From Anaerolineales bacterium (GTDB taxonomy: Bacteria > Chloroflexota > Anaerolineae > Anaerolineales > UBA4823), in assembly GCA_020061105.1 (NCBI GenBank), contig JAGUYW010000002.1, forward strand, positions 1 through 64,000: DNA of 64,000 nucleotides. The letters run 5' to 3'. The notes beneath the pieces were generated by a model. That model searched no databases, had not been told where the DNA came from, and saw only the letters and a program-made list of their open reading frames with translations. Positions 8,343 to 16,067 of the stretch are shown in pieces. Both the position numbers and the translations under genes were made by a program. Each line of letters starts with the position of its first letter. Within the stretch, counting starts at the first letter, position 1.

Positions 8343-9020
8343 ATGACTCTCGATACGATAATTACTGCTCTGTCTTTGGGCTTACTGGCAACCACCAGCC
8401 CGTGTGTGCTGCCGCTCTACCCCGGCTTTCTGGCTTACCTTAGCGGTGGGCAGCAAGGCCTGGCGGAATCCCGGGCCCGGTATTTCCTGGGCGTCTTCGT
8501 GCTTTTGGGAGTGTTGGTGATGATGCTGGCGCTGGGCGGGCTGATTGCGCTGCTATCGATCTCGATTGGCAGCGCGCTCAGCCTGATCATCCCGCTCGCT
8601 GATCTGTTGATCATCGGCCTGGGGGCGCTGCTGCTGCTTGACAAAAACCCATTCAAAGCCCTGCCGCAAATCCAGGCGCCGGTATTCTCCAACCCTTTCC
8701 TGAACGCCTTTCTGTACGGATTGCTGTACGGGCCGATTGCGCTTCCGTGCTCCGGCCCGTTAGTGGTGGGCATCTTCGCCTTCTCGCTCACAGCCGGAGA
8801 AGCGCTGAGCAAACTATGGATTTTTCTGTGGTTTGGAGTTGGTTTTGGTCTGCCGCTGCTGGCGCTCTCGCTGCTTTCCGGCGCGCTGCAGCGCAGCATC
8901 ACGCGCCTGTTTGCCCGGCACAGCCGGGCGATCAACCTGATCGGCGGCGTGATCCTGGTAGGCGTGGGGGTTTTCGATCTGATCAACAACTGGGAACTGG
9001 TGCGCTCGTTCTTGGGGTAA
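8343..9020 (+). CDS. ccdA: CcdA/DsbD-type transmembrane electron carrier
   Basis: Polytopic membrane protein of 225 residues with six predicted helices. It carries the two conserved cysteines of the family, one in TTSPCVLPLYPGFLAYLSGG (helix 1) and one in IALPCSGPLVVG (helix 4). Proteins of this family pass electrons from cytosolic thioredoxin across the membrane to extracytoplasmic thioredoxin-like proteins. The preceding TlpA-like lipoprotein is the obvious acceptor. Cytochrome c maturation is a likely use, since the window encodes two large multiheme cytochromes. Confidence 0.88.
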   Translation: MTLDTIITALSLGLLATTSPCVLPLYPGFLAYLSGGQQGLAESRARYFLGVFVLLGVLVMMLALGGLIALLSISIGSALSLIIPLADLLIIGLGALLLLDKNPFKALPQIQAPVFSNPFLNAFLYGLLYGPIALPCSGPLVVGIFAFSLTAGEALSKLWIFLWFGVGFGLPLLALSLLSGALQRSITRLFARHSRAINLIGGVILVGVGVFDLINNWELVRSFLG

Positions 9021-9074
9021 CATACTCCCCGGTTGGACTCCCGGGAGGAGTGCGGCCGGGGATGTGGGCTGCTT

Positions 9075-9476
9075 TTAGCGGGCTTTCACCTTCTTCCCCT
9101 TCCCCCTCTCCTCCGCCGCCTTTAAATTCTCCGCTACCCTGAACTTCACCATCTCACCGATCAACGCCAGCGGCAATGGCTGGTCGAGTGGAAATTGCAC
9201 CGAGCCTTTGGCGTTTTGATAGCCAGCTAACTCTTTCGCAAACGAGGCAATCCCGCTAGGCGTCGGGTAGAAGCCGATGTGCTTCTTGAAGGCCGCAAAA
9301 TGCACCAGGTTGCCGTGCAAGAAGAAAGTGGGCATCTGGTAGCTGATCTTCTCCTGCGCCTGGGGAGCGGCGACCTGGATGGCGGCGCGCATTTGCTGCA
9401 GCTTCACCTGCACATCTTCAGGAAAGCTGGCAATATATTCATCGATGGAAGTAAAGGTCGTTTTCGGATCGCTCAT
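9075..9476 (-). CDS. DUF1801/YdhG-like protein
   Basis: Small cytosolic protein of 133 residues with the DUF1801 pattern: ID-EYIASFPEDVQVKLQQMR, the segment APQAQEKISYQMPTF, and FAAFKKHIGFYPTPSG. Relatives include the YdhG iron-chaperone-like proteins; the biochemical role is poorly defined. The Lys/Arg-rich tail (EERGKGKKVKAR) is probably disordered. It lies 4 bp after the HigA-like gene on the same strand, so the two may be cotranscribed. Confidence 0.8.
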   Translation of the reverse strand: MSDPKTTFTSIDEYIASFPEDVQVKLQQMRAAIQVAAPQAQEKISYQMPTFFLHGNLVHFAAFKKHIGFYPTPSGIASFAKELAGYQNAKGSVQFPLDQPLPLALIGEMVKFRVAENLKAAEERGKGKKVKAR

Positions 9477-9480
9477 GGCA

Positions 9481-9834
9481 TCATTCCTCCGTGGAATAAG
9501 CTGCTCTTTCTTCGGCGGCGCTCAAAGCCAACCCACCTGGCTGCAACGGCCTGACTTCGATGTCCAGGCGCTCGCCCAGGGCGTCTTGCACCTTATCCAG
9601 GTCATACTGGGTTTGCAGGCCCAGCCAGAAACGCGCCGAATTGCCAAAGAAGCGTGCCAGGCGCAGGGCGGTATCGGCGGTGATGCTGCGCTTGCCCAAG
9701 ACGATCTCGTTAATGCGGCGCGGATGCACGCCGATGGCAAGCGCCAGGCGGCTCTGACTCATCCCCAAGGGTTTGAGAAATTCTTCCTGCAGTACTTCGC
9801 CAGGATGTACAGGGGTTAATATATCTGATTTCAT
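9481..9834 (-). CDS. higA: HigA-type antitoxin/HTH protein
   Basis: XRE/HigA-family DNA-binding protein of 117 residues. It opens with the diagnostic VHPGEVLQEEFLKPLGMS and continues with a helix-turn-helix (QSRLALAIGVHPRRINEIVLGKR) and TADTALRLARFFGNSARFWLGLQ. Antitoxins of this family bind the HigB RNase and repress the operon. Here the toxin gene immediately upstream is broken, so the protein is an orphan that may still act as a repressor. The C-terminus (residues about 95-117) is extended relative to minimal HigA proteins. Confidence 0.88.
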   Translation of the reverse strand: MKSDILTPVHPGEVLQEEFLKPLGMSQSRLALAIGVHPRRINEIVLGKRSITADTALRLARFFGNSARFWLGLQTQYDLDKVQDALGERLDIEVRPLQPGGLALSAAEERAAYSTEE

Positions 9835-9860
9835 ACCAACACCTACTTTCTAATGGTAAT

Positions 9861-10104
9861 CTAAATCTCTACTTCGTACGCGCCATAGTCAATCCACTTG
9901 AAACATACCCGCCACTGGTCGTAATGCGAATGCTGTACTGCCCAGCGCAAGCGCCGCTCAGTTTCTCCAACCGGTTAGCAGGTGGGATTCTCAAATCAAG
10001 CAAAGATTGTGCGTTATCCAACATGCGCAATTCCGCAATGCGGCCTGTTGAATTTCGGCGGGCAGCTTGCGCGAGCGCTGGCGGTAGAAAATGTGGCGTG
10101 TTTC
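9861..10104 (-). pseudogene. higB: Decayed higB toxin gene (two frameshifts, 5' end lost)
   Basis: Reverse-strand sequence encodes a HigB-like toxin in three successive frames. First, ETRHIFYRQRSRKLPAEIQQ. After a one-base loss comes LRMLDNAQSLLDLRIPPANR and the motif GQYSIRI. After a second one-base loss comes DQWRVCFKWIDYGAYEVEI and a stop. Both shifts sit at short A runs that are one A short of the expected frame. The first few residues (a MI-SF-like start) are not found upstream. The order toxin-then-HigA and the 27-bp gap match an intact higBA operon. Sequencing error at both sites is possible, but the missing start argues for real decay. Confidence 0.75.
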
Positions 10105-10168
10105 GCGGCAGCCCTGGCAGCCGTGTTTGGGATGTTTCTCTTGCAAGCGCCCTTTGGTTCTGGCCAAA

Positions 10169-11542
10169 TCAGGTCGATGCACCAACAATGCGTTCCGGAA
10201 GCATACGCATGCCATAACGCGGGTTGAGGGTGATGAGCGGGGCTGTGCCCACCCGCTGCCCTTGCGCCAGCGCCAGGCGATAGCGCTGGGCGACGGTGGC
10301 CAGGATTAACTGCCCTTCGGTCATGGCAAAATAATCGCCAATGCATTTGCGCGGACCAGTGCTGAAGGGCAGGTAGGCGAACTTATGACGCCGTTCCACT
10401 TCATCCTCCGTGAAGCGCAGCGGACGAAATTCGTGCGGCGCTTCCCACAGGCGTGGGTGGCGGTGCAGGGCGTACAGGATGATGTGAATCACGCTACCAG
10501 CCGGGATGGGATAGCCGGCCAGTTCGTCATCCTGGATGGCGCGGCGGGCAATGCTCCAGGCCGGCGGGTACAGGCGCAGCGCCTCCTGGAACACCATGCG
10601 GGTATAAGGCAGGCGCGGCAAGTCGTCCACTGCTGGCGGGCGGTCTCCCAATACACGCTGTACTTCTTCAGACAGGCTGGCGGCTTCTTGCGGGTGCTGC
10701 GAAAGCAAATAAAAGGTCCAGGTCAGGGCGTTGGCGGTGGTCTCGTGCCCTGCCAACAAGATCGTCATCAGTTCGTCGCGCAGTTGGCGGTCGCTCATAC
10801 CCTGGCCGGTCTGTTCGTCGCGAGCCTGCAAGAGCATGCTGAGCAAATCGTCATGCGCAGCCGGATGGGCGCGGCGCTGGGCGATGATCTCGGTCACCAG
10901 GGAATCCATGACCTGCAAGGCAGATTTGAACTGGCGATTGGCGCGCGTCGGCAGCCAGGGCAGCAGGATCGAGAATATATTCCCGAAGCCAAAACGGGCA
11001 TTGGCCTGCTTGAAGGCTTGCCCGAACTGGCTGGCTTCCGCCCCCAGGTCGACGCTGAGCAGCGCCTTGCCGACGATGGTAAGCGTCAGGCGCATCATCT
11101 CCTGGTCGATCGCCAGCGCCTGCCCACGCCCTACGCCAGGCTGCCAGCGTTCCAACATCGCCAATGTCTCACCCACCATCATCTCGCCCAGGGCGGCAAT
11201 GCGCTGGCGGTGGAAGGCTGGCTGCATCAAGCGCCGCTGGCGCAGCCAGGTCTCGCCGTCGCTGGTCAGCAACCCCTGCCCGACCAACGGGTAGAGCATC
11301 TGGTAATCGAGGGCCTGTTTATTATAATTACGGCTATTGGTTTGCAAAATGTGCTGCACGGCGTCTGGGTGGCTGACGAAGATCGACTCGCCTCCCACGA
11401 TGGTGATACGGGCAAGATCGCCATACTTTTCGATGACTTGCAAGCTATAAGCTAACGGATCGCGCTGGAAGGCGCCCAGGCTGCCAAAATACGGCAAGCC
11501 GGGGACGGCGGGGATGGTTTTAGTCGATGGTATCGTATTCAC
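10169..11542 (-). CDS. Cytochrome P450
   Basis: Heme-thiolate monooxygenase of 457 residues. Diagnostic motifs are the oxygen-binding helix AGHETTANALTW, the ExxR motif in EALRLYPP, the PERF-like segment FRPLRF, and the heme loop FSTGPRKCIG with Cys400 as iron ligand. It resembles the CYP102/CYP4-like class used for fatty-acid and hydrocarbon hydroxylation. There is no membrane anchor and no fused reductase, and no ferredoxin or reductase gene is adjacent, so its electron donor must be encoded elsewhere. Substrate unknown. Confidence 0.92.
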   Translation of the reverse strand: MNTIPSTKTIPAVPGLPYFGSLGAFQRDPLAYSLQVIEKYGDLARITIVGGESIFVSHPDAVQHILQTNSRNYNKQALDYQMLYPLVGQGLLTSDGETWLRQRRLMQPAFHRQRIAALGEMMVGETLAMLERWQPGVGRGQALAIDQEMMRLTLTIVGKALLSVDLGAEASQFGQAFKQANARFGFGNIFSILLPWLPTRANRQFKSALQVMDSLVTEIIAQRRAHPAAHDDLLSMLLQARDEQTGQGMSDRQLRDELMTILLAGHETTANALTWTFYLLSQHPQEAASLSEEVQRVLGDRPPAVDDLPRLPYTRMVFQEALRLYPPAWSIARRAIQDDELAGYPIPAGSVIHIILYALHRHPRLWEAPHEFRPLRFTEDEVERRHKFAYLPFSTGPRKCIGDYFAMTEGQLILATVAQRYRLALAQGQRVGTAPLITLNPRYGMRMLPERIVGAST

Positions 11543-11609
11543 AAAAAATGCCTAAGTACCTTTTTCGTCAACAATCCGATGCTTTCGCAATTTATCCCTC
11601 GCTGTAACA

Positions 11610-12377
11610 TTACAATCTCAGATACTGTGGCGCCTCAATATCTTCAAGAACCACCAGCACGCTTTCATCCAACTTGTGATGATCCACGACGATCTTGTTA
11701 AATCGCTTTTCAGGGGGAAGCGCAAGAAAGGCTTCTCGCACCCTGTTCAACGGCAGAACTAAGATTGAATTTTCGCGTCCCTTCCCATTTTCTACAGCGC
11801 GTTTCCCAAGCATTTCATCCGAAAACCGCTGACTTGTGTCAATCATGTTTTGACACAATCTCCCGTCAACGATCTCTACCTTGTAAATTCGATAGACACG
11901 AACGGTCGAAAAGCCGCGCGCATACCAATTTTCCGTCCACACGGGATGATCTTCAATGACAAATCCCACCGGTTGAACCGTGTATTGACTCGGCGTCAAC
12001 GCCACGCCCATCGTTTCTTCGAACTCCTCCACCAATTCACGGTCAGGCGCGGACTCAAGCTCGAGATCGGACGGATATTGAAGATGCTTCAGGCAATATT
12101 GCTTCACCGCTTCCCAATCGGACGGCTCGATCAATATCCGGAAATCCTGCTCGGACCTGGAACGAATGCTGTCAAATTGAATTTCTCCGACGATCTTTTC
12201 CAACAAGTTTGGTTTGAGTAGTTTTACTCCCCCACCAAACGGCTGGGCGCGGACGTTGACGCTTCCATCTTCTAACACAGTCGCCTTGCGTTCCAATGTC
12301 AGCATCACTGTCCCGGTTTCAGGGTGAGGAAAAACCACCTGGTTGTAGGTGGCAACGCTAACGCGCAGTTCGCTCAT
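11610..12377 (-). CDS. Uncharacterised protein coupled to the kinase/STAND gene
   Basis: Protein of 255 residues that I do not recognise. No signal peptide or membrane helix is seen. It is predicted mixed alpha/beta, with repeated strands near the N-terminus (MLTLERKATVLEDGSV) and a C-terminal strand-rich part (IVVDHHKLDESVLVVLED). Its start overlaps the stop of the preceding gene as ATGA, so translation is probably coupled to the kinase/NTPase protein. That makes an effector, sensor or partner role for the NTPase the simplest idea, but this is inference only. Confidence 0.6.
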   Translation of the reverse strand: MSELRVSVATYNQVVFPHPETGTVMLTLERKATVLEDGSVNVRAQPFGGGVKLLKPNLLEKIVGEIQFDSIRSRSEQDFRILIEPSDWEAVKQYCLKHLQYPSDLELESAPDRELVEEFEETMGVALTPSQYTVQPVGFVIEDHPVWTENWYARGFSTVRVYRIYKVEIVDGRLCQNMIDTSQRFSDEMLGKRAVENGKGRENSILVLPLNRVREAFLALPPEKRFNKIVVDHHKLDESVLVVLEDIEAPQYLRL

Positions 12378-15256
12378 TCGATTTCGGATGTAAATGCCAA
12401 TGCCTGTTCGAGAGTCATCGCCCCGCCTTTTTTCTGTGCTGCATCCAGTTCCGCCTCACCCAGCGCCGAGCGGATGAATTCCTGATTCGCTTCCACTTCC
12501 ACGCGATCGGCAGGCCACCACGCGCCGCCAGTCTCTTTCAACACCGAATCCGCCGCGCTGAGCATGACCGCGCCCCATTCGACTTGCCCCTGGCGCGCCT
12601 TCAAACTCGCCAGTCCTGCCATGCACTCTGCCATGCCGCGCCGGTTGCCCAACTGGCGAAACATCTTCAGACTTTTTCTGAATTGCGATTCCGCCTGTCC
12701 ATAGTCGCCTTCATGCTGAGCGATATATCCTAAACTATGGACGAAGCGCGCCCTGTCACCTTTATCGCCTGAATCGGGCAACAGCGCTTCACAATTATCG
12801 TAATATTTTCGCGCCAGGTCATACTGCCCCCGCGTGCGCGCTACTTCTCCAAGATTGTTCAAGGCAAAACTCAACAGCCAATGATCATTGATCTGGCGGG
12901 CTGCGGTTTCTGCTTTTGAATGATAGGCATGTGCTTTATCGAGATGTCCCAAACCAAGTTCGACGTTTCCCAAATGCACCTGCGTGAGGGCGTGGAAATA
13001 TGGATTATCGACTTCAAAGGATTGGCGTGCTTCTTCGAGCAATGGCTTGGCGGCGTCGTCCCTGCCCATGTTTAATAAAGCGATCCCATTCGCCATCTGC
13101 AGCATTGCCATCATATCTTCATCTTCCAGTTGCTGCTCGATAACGAGAGCAGCTTTTAACTTTGCCAGCGCGGTTTCCTGCTGACCTTGCCAGAGCGCCA
13201 TCAAGCCGCTGGATGCCAGAGCCATGACGCACATCGGTGGAGTGTTTTGAACCACGGGCAGCGCCAAAAACTTTTCAGCCCACTGCTGCCCTTCGATGAA
13301 ATACCCGCGACGGTACCAGAACCAGAATAGCATAAAGATGAGACCCATACCGAGTGGGATTCCCTGTGGCGCTGCCAGACTCCAATTAAGCGTGGCGCGA
13401 ATATTATCGATTTCTCGTTCGAACCACGTCAGCCAGTGATGAGATTTTGCCGAATAGATTTCCATCCCATGGTTGAGAATGATGTTCCCGAAATATTGCG
13501 CATGGCTTGCCTGTAAAGCTGGCGTTTCGCCGCTCTCAGCAAGACGTTCCATCGCGTAGGCGCGGATGATTTCCAACATCCCAAAGCGTAGCTCGCCGTT
13601 GACCTCTTCCTGGCGTAACAGGCTGTTATCCACGAGCGCGGTCAGTCCTTCCAGAATGTCGAACTTGTTATCCGTATTGCACACGGCTTCTGCGGCTTCG
13701 AACGTGAACCCGCCCACAAAGACGCTCAATCGTGCATACAACTTTTTCTCATCGTCGTTCAGCAAGCTGTAACTCCACTCGAGCGTGTTGCGGAGAGTCT
13801 GATGACGCGACGGCAGGTCGCGCGCGCCGCCTGTCAGGAGCTTCAGCTGGTCGTCGAGCCGTGAAAGGATTGCCTGCGGAGACAGCAGCTTGACGCGCGC
13901 GGCGGCGAGTTCAAGTGCGAGGGGCAGCCCATCGAGGCGGAGGCAGATCTCGGTCACGGAAGAGGCGTTTTCCTGTGTCAAGGCAAAGTTCGGTTGAGCG
14001 GCGCGGGCGCGTTCCACGAACAACTTTACGGACTCATATCCTGCCAAATCTTCGAGTGTCGATTCACGCTGTGGCATCTCCAGCGGCGGGACGGGGTATT
14101 CACGCTCACTTTGGATCTTTAGCACGATGCGGCTGCTGGTGATAATCTTCAATTGCGGCGCGGCGGCAAGCAGGTTGGCAACTACGGGCGCGGCAGAAAT
14201 GAGCTGCTCGAAATTATCGAGCACCAGCAGAAGTTTTTTGTCGCGCAGATAATCCTGGATGTTATCGAGCAGGGGGCGCCCGCCTTCGCGCACTTCGAGT
14301 TGCTGCGCCAGGCGCGCGATGAATTGATTCGCATCGGTGTCATCGGCAAGCGGGACGAAGAACGCGCCGTTCGGGAAATGCTCGAGCGACTCCTGCGCTG
14401 CCTGTAAGCTGAGCCGCGTTTTACCCGTACCGCCAGGTCCGATGAGCGTTATGAGCCGCACATCGGGTTTTAAGATCAACTCTTTCAGCGCAGCCAGTTG
14501 TGCGGCGCGTCCGATGAATGGCGTGGGTTGCGTAGGGAGATTATGTTGTGGTTTTTTCGTTGAGACGGAAACAGCCTGGTTCTCGTCATAGAGCAGTTCG
14601 ACGCTGGTTGGCCGTGGCAGTTTGAACACTGCAGCAAAGCGTTTGAGATTTACGGCGGCGTAGATCAGCCCCATAAGACGCTGCTCTTCAGGCAGACCCG
14701 GCTTGTGACAATATGCCAGACCTGAGGCGACTCCCGCCAGCCAATACTGCCCCCACAAGTCATCGTGCAGACTGGGATGGTTCGCCTGCACCCAATTTGA
14801 AAATTCGCCTCTCGCCGACTCGATCACTGCACTGACACCCGAGACTTCGATCGGCGCTTTATGCGGATCGGGAGCATCCGCAACGGCAAGCAACGACAGG
14901 AAGTTGACGCACTTCACGAACGAAACCTGAGACATTGCCAGCACGAGATACGACATCTCGAGATAGCGTTGGTCGTACAACAACGGCATGTTCTCTTTGA
15001 ACAACGCAAAATCGATGAGGTAATAACCCGCCAGAGTCTCTCCATCTTCTGCGAACTTGACCAGGATGTTATTCGTGTTCAAGTCGCCGTGAATGAAGCC
15101 CGTGGCGACATCCATGGCGCGGATGTTGCCCCACGGCTCGGTCTTGCGCCCATACAGCAAGGGATTCGGTAAAACATGTCCGTTTACAAGAAAACCAGCA
15201 ACATTTGCATTCGCCTTCCTTTGAATAAAGCGTTCGATGTTCCCACCTTCGTCCAA
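12374..15256 (-). CDS. Kinase-like C-lobe + STAND NTPase + TPR, downstream part of an amber-split gene
   Basis: Large signalling protein (960 residues from the TTG at 15256). It begins inside a protein-kinase-like/aminoglycoside-kinase-like fold: HGDLN catalytic loop at about residues 56-60 and IDFALF (a DFG-like metal site) at 81-86. A STAND/NB-ARC ATPase follows (FIGRAAQL, P-loop GPGGTGKT at 273-280, LLLVLDNFEQL Walker B, then GLPLALELAA), then a long TPR-type helical domain to the C-terminus. Upstream, the same frame continues without interruption into the N-lobe gene except for a single TAG at 15337-15335. The kinase-like part resembles the TCAD9-type domain reported in NTP-dependent conflict systems; this is family knowledge, not proven here. 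The TTG is a poor start with no clear RBS. Confidence 0.8.
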   Translation of the reverse strand: MDEGGNIERFIQRKANANVAGFLVNGHVLPNPLLYGRKTEPWGNIRAMDVATGFIHGDLNTNNILVKFAEDGETLAGYYLIDFALFKENMPLLYDQRYLEMSYLVLAMSQVSFVKCVNFLSLLAVADAPDPHKAPIEVSGVSAVIESARGEFSNWVQANHPSLHDDLWGQYWLAGVASGLAYCHKPGLPEEQRLMGLIYAAVNLKRFAAVFKLPRPTSVELLYDENQAVSVSTKKPQHNLPTQPTPFIGRAAQLAALKELILKPDVRLITLIGPGGTGKTRLSLQAAQESLEHFPNGAFFVPLADDTDANQFIARLAQQLEVREGGRPLLDNIQDYLRDKKLLLVLDNFEQLISAAPVVANLLAAAPQLKIITSSRIVLKIQSEREYPVPPLEMPQRESTLEDLAGYESVKLFVERARAAQPNFALTQENASSVTEICLRLDGLPLALELAAARVKLLSPQAILSRLDDQLKLLTGGARDLPSRHQTLRNTLEWSYSLLNDDEKKLYARLSVFVGGFTFEAAEAVCNTDNKFDILEGLTALVDNSLLRQEEVNGELRFGMLEIIRAYAMERLAESGETPALQASHAQYFGNIILNHGMEIYSAKSHHWLTWFEREIDNIRATLNWSLAAPQGIPLGMGLIFMLFWFWYRRGYFIEGQQWAEKFLALPVVQNTPPMCVMALASSGLMALWQGQQETALAKLKAALVIEQQLEDEDMMAMLQMANGIALLNMGRDDAAKPLLEEARQSFEVDNPYFHALTQVHLGNVELGLGHLDKAHAYHSKAETAARQINDHWLLSFALNNLGEVARTRGQYDLARKYYDNCEALLPDSGDKGDRARFVHSLGYIAQHEGDYGQAESQFRKSLKMFRQLGNRRGMAECMAGLASLKARQGQVEWGAVMLSAADSVLKETGGAWWPADRVEVEANQEFIRSALGEAELDAAQKKGGAMTLEQALAFTSEIE

Positions 15257-15334
15257 CCGAAAACCAAGCCACTTCGCTAAAATCTTTTGCGGATGAACGG
15301 CTTGTTCGAAGGTCGAGCGTCCATTCCATTCGCT

Positions 15335-15790
15335 CTATAAAATCTTGTTCGTTACCGTGAAGATGGTTTTGAGCTGGCTTTGCCGTTCGTAGTTTGATAG
15401 CGGGCGATACTTTTGAAGCGACTCACCCGCGATGCGGTAAAAGATGGCAATCGCGCCTTCGTGCTCGATACGGTCGAAGATCAGTTCGGCGATGTGGGCG
15501 CGGGCGAATTCAGGCGCGGCTTTTTCCATCACGGTGTTGTGCCGCGTGCCTTCATCCGATTTGGCCTTCTTGCTTTTGCGGTCTAATTTGAGGATGCAAT
15601 GCTCGACACGCCTGGTCTCAGTCCATGCCACGCTAACAAGATAAACGACCGCGCCCGACCAGCCTCCCACCAACAATTGCAGGGGCGTGATGGCGACCTT
15701 GTTGGCTTCCTGTGCGAGCAGAATGACTTGCTGGTATTCTGCGGGCATGGTTTGAAAATCCTTGGCCAGTTCGGGCATGGCTGAATCCAT
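15335..15790 (-). CDS. Kinase-like N-lobe, upstream part of an amber-split gene
   Basis: Peptide of 151 residues with the N-lobe features of a kinase-like fold: glycine loop VGGWSGAVVYLV (about residues 41-52) and a Lys in HCILKLD (residue 68). It ends at TAG (15337-15335) after TVTNKIL. Reading on in the same frame gives SEWNGRSTFEQAVHPQKIL and then the C-lobe of the next entry, with no base gained or lost. One point mutation (for example CAG or TGG to TAG) therefore splits an original protein of about 1138 residues. Read-through, suppression or a sequencing error are alternatives to a true pseudogene. Confidence 0.75.
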   Translation of the reverse strand: MDSAMPELAKDFQTMPAEYQQVILLAQEANKVAITPLQLLVGGWSGAVVYLVSVAWTETRRVEHCILKLDRKSKKAKSDEGTRHNTVMEKAAPEFARAHIAELIFDRIEHEGAIAIFYRIAGESLQKYRPLSNYERQSQLKTIFTVTNKIL

Positions 15791-15823
15791 ATTATTAGAG
15801 TATACCCGATTCTTTGCAGATAA

Positions 15824-15955
15824 CTATGATTGGCGCTGTGTTTTCTTCAAAACCACCAGGTCTCGTTTGACCGTCCTGGCGCTCACCCCCAGTAAATCGG
15901 CCAGTTCTTGAACGGAAGGTTTGGCGCCCTGGCGCTGCAGGAAGGCGCGGCGCAT
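15824..15955 (-). pseudogene. Small helix-turn-helix fragment
   Basis: A 43-residue reading frame: MRRAFLQRQGAKPS, then VQELADLLGVSARTVKRDL, then VVLKKTQRQS and stop. The middle is a clear DeoR/HTH_11-like helix-turn-helix with recognition helix SARTVKRDL. A stop (TGA) lies five codons upstream of the ATG in the same frame and there is no obvious RBS. It looks like the surviving end of a larger regulator rather than a complete gene. It lies between the kinase gene and the divergent WYL regulator. Confidence 0.45.
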
Positions 15956-16009
15956 GTTGATGGGCTTGGGTCAGCTTATAATAACTAGAAAATTCGTTCG
16001 AAACGCCTC

Positions 16010-16038
16010 TTGATATATGTCACTATTTGACATATACT
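16010..16038 (+). promoter_or_regulatory. Putative promoter of the WYL regulator
   Basis: TTGATA (16010-16015) and TATACT (16033-16038) are separated by 17 bp. The -10 overlaps the inverted repeat TATAC-TGG-GTATA (16033-16045), a plausible autoregulatory operator. The predicted transcript would start about 23 bp before the ATG at 16068. Confidence 0.45.
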
Positions 16039-16067
16039 GGGTATACAATTTCGAAAGTAGGTAACCG

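Noticed and set aside
15335-15337. Amber codon as pyrrolysine
   Set aside because: It lies between lobes of a kinase-like fold in a presumed Chloroflexota gene, with no methylamine methyltransferase context for Pyl.
16027-16047. TTGACA...TATACA promoter upstream of the WYL gene
   Set aside because: The spacing is only 9 bp; the TTGATA-17-TATACT pair fits better.
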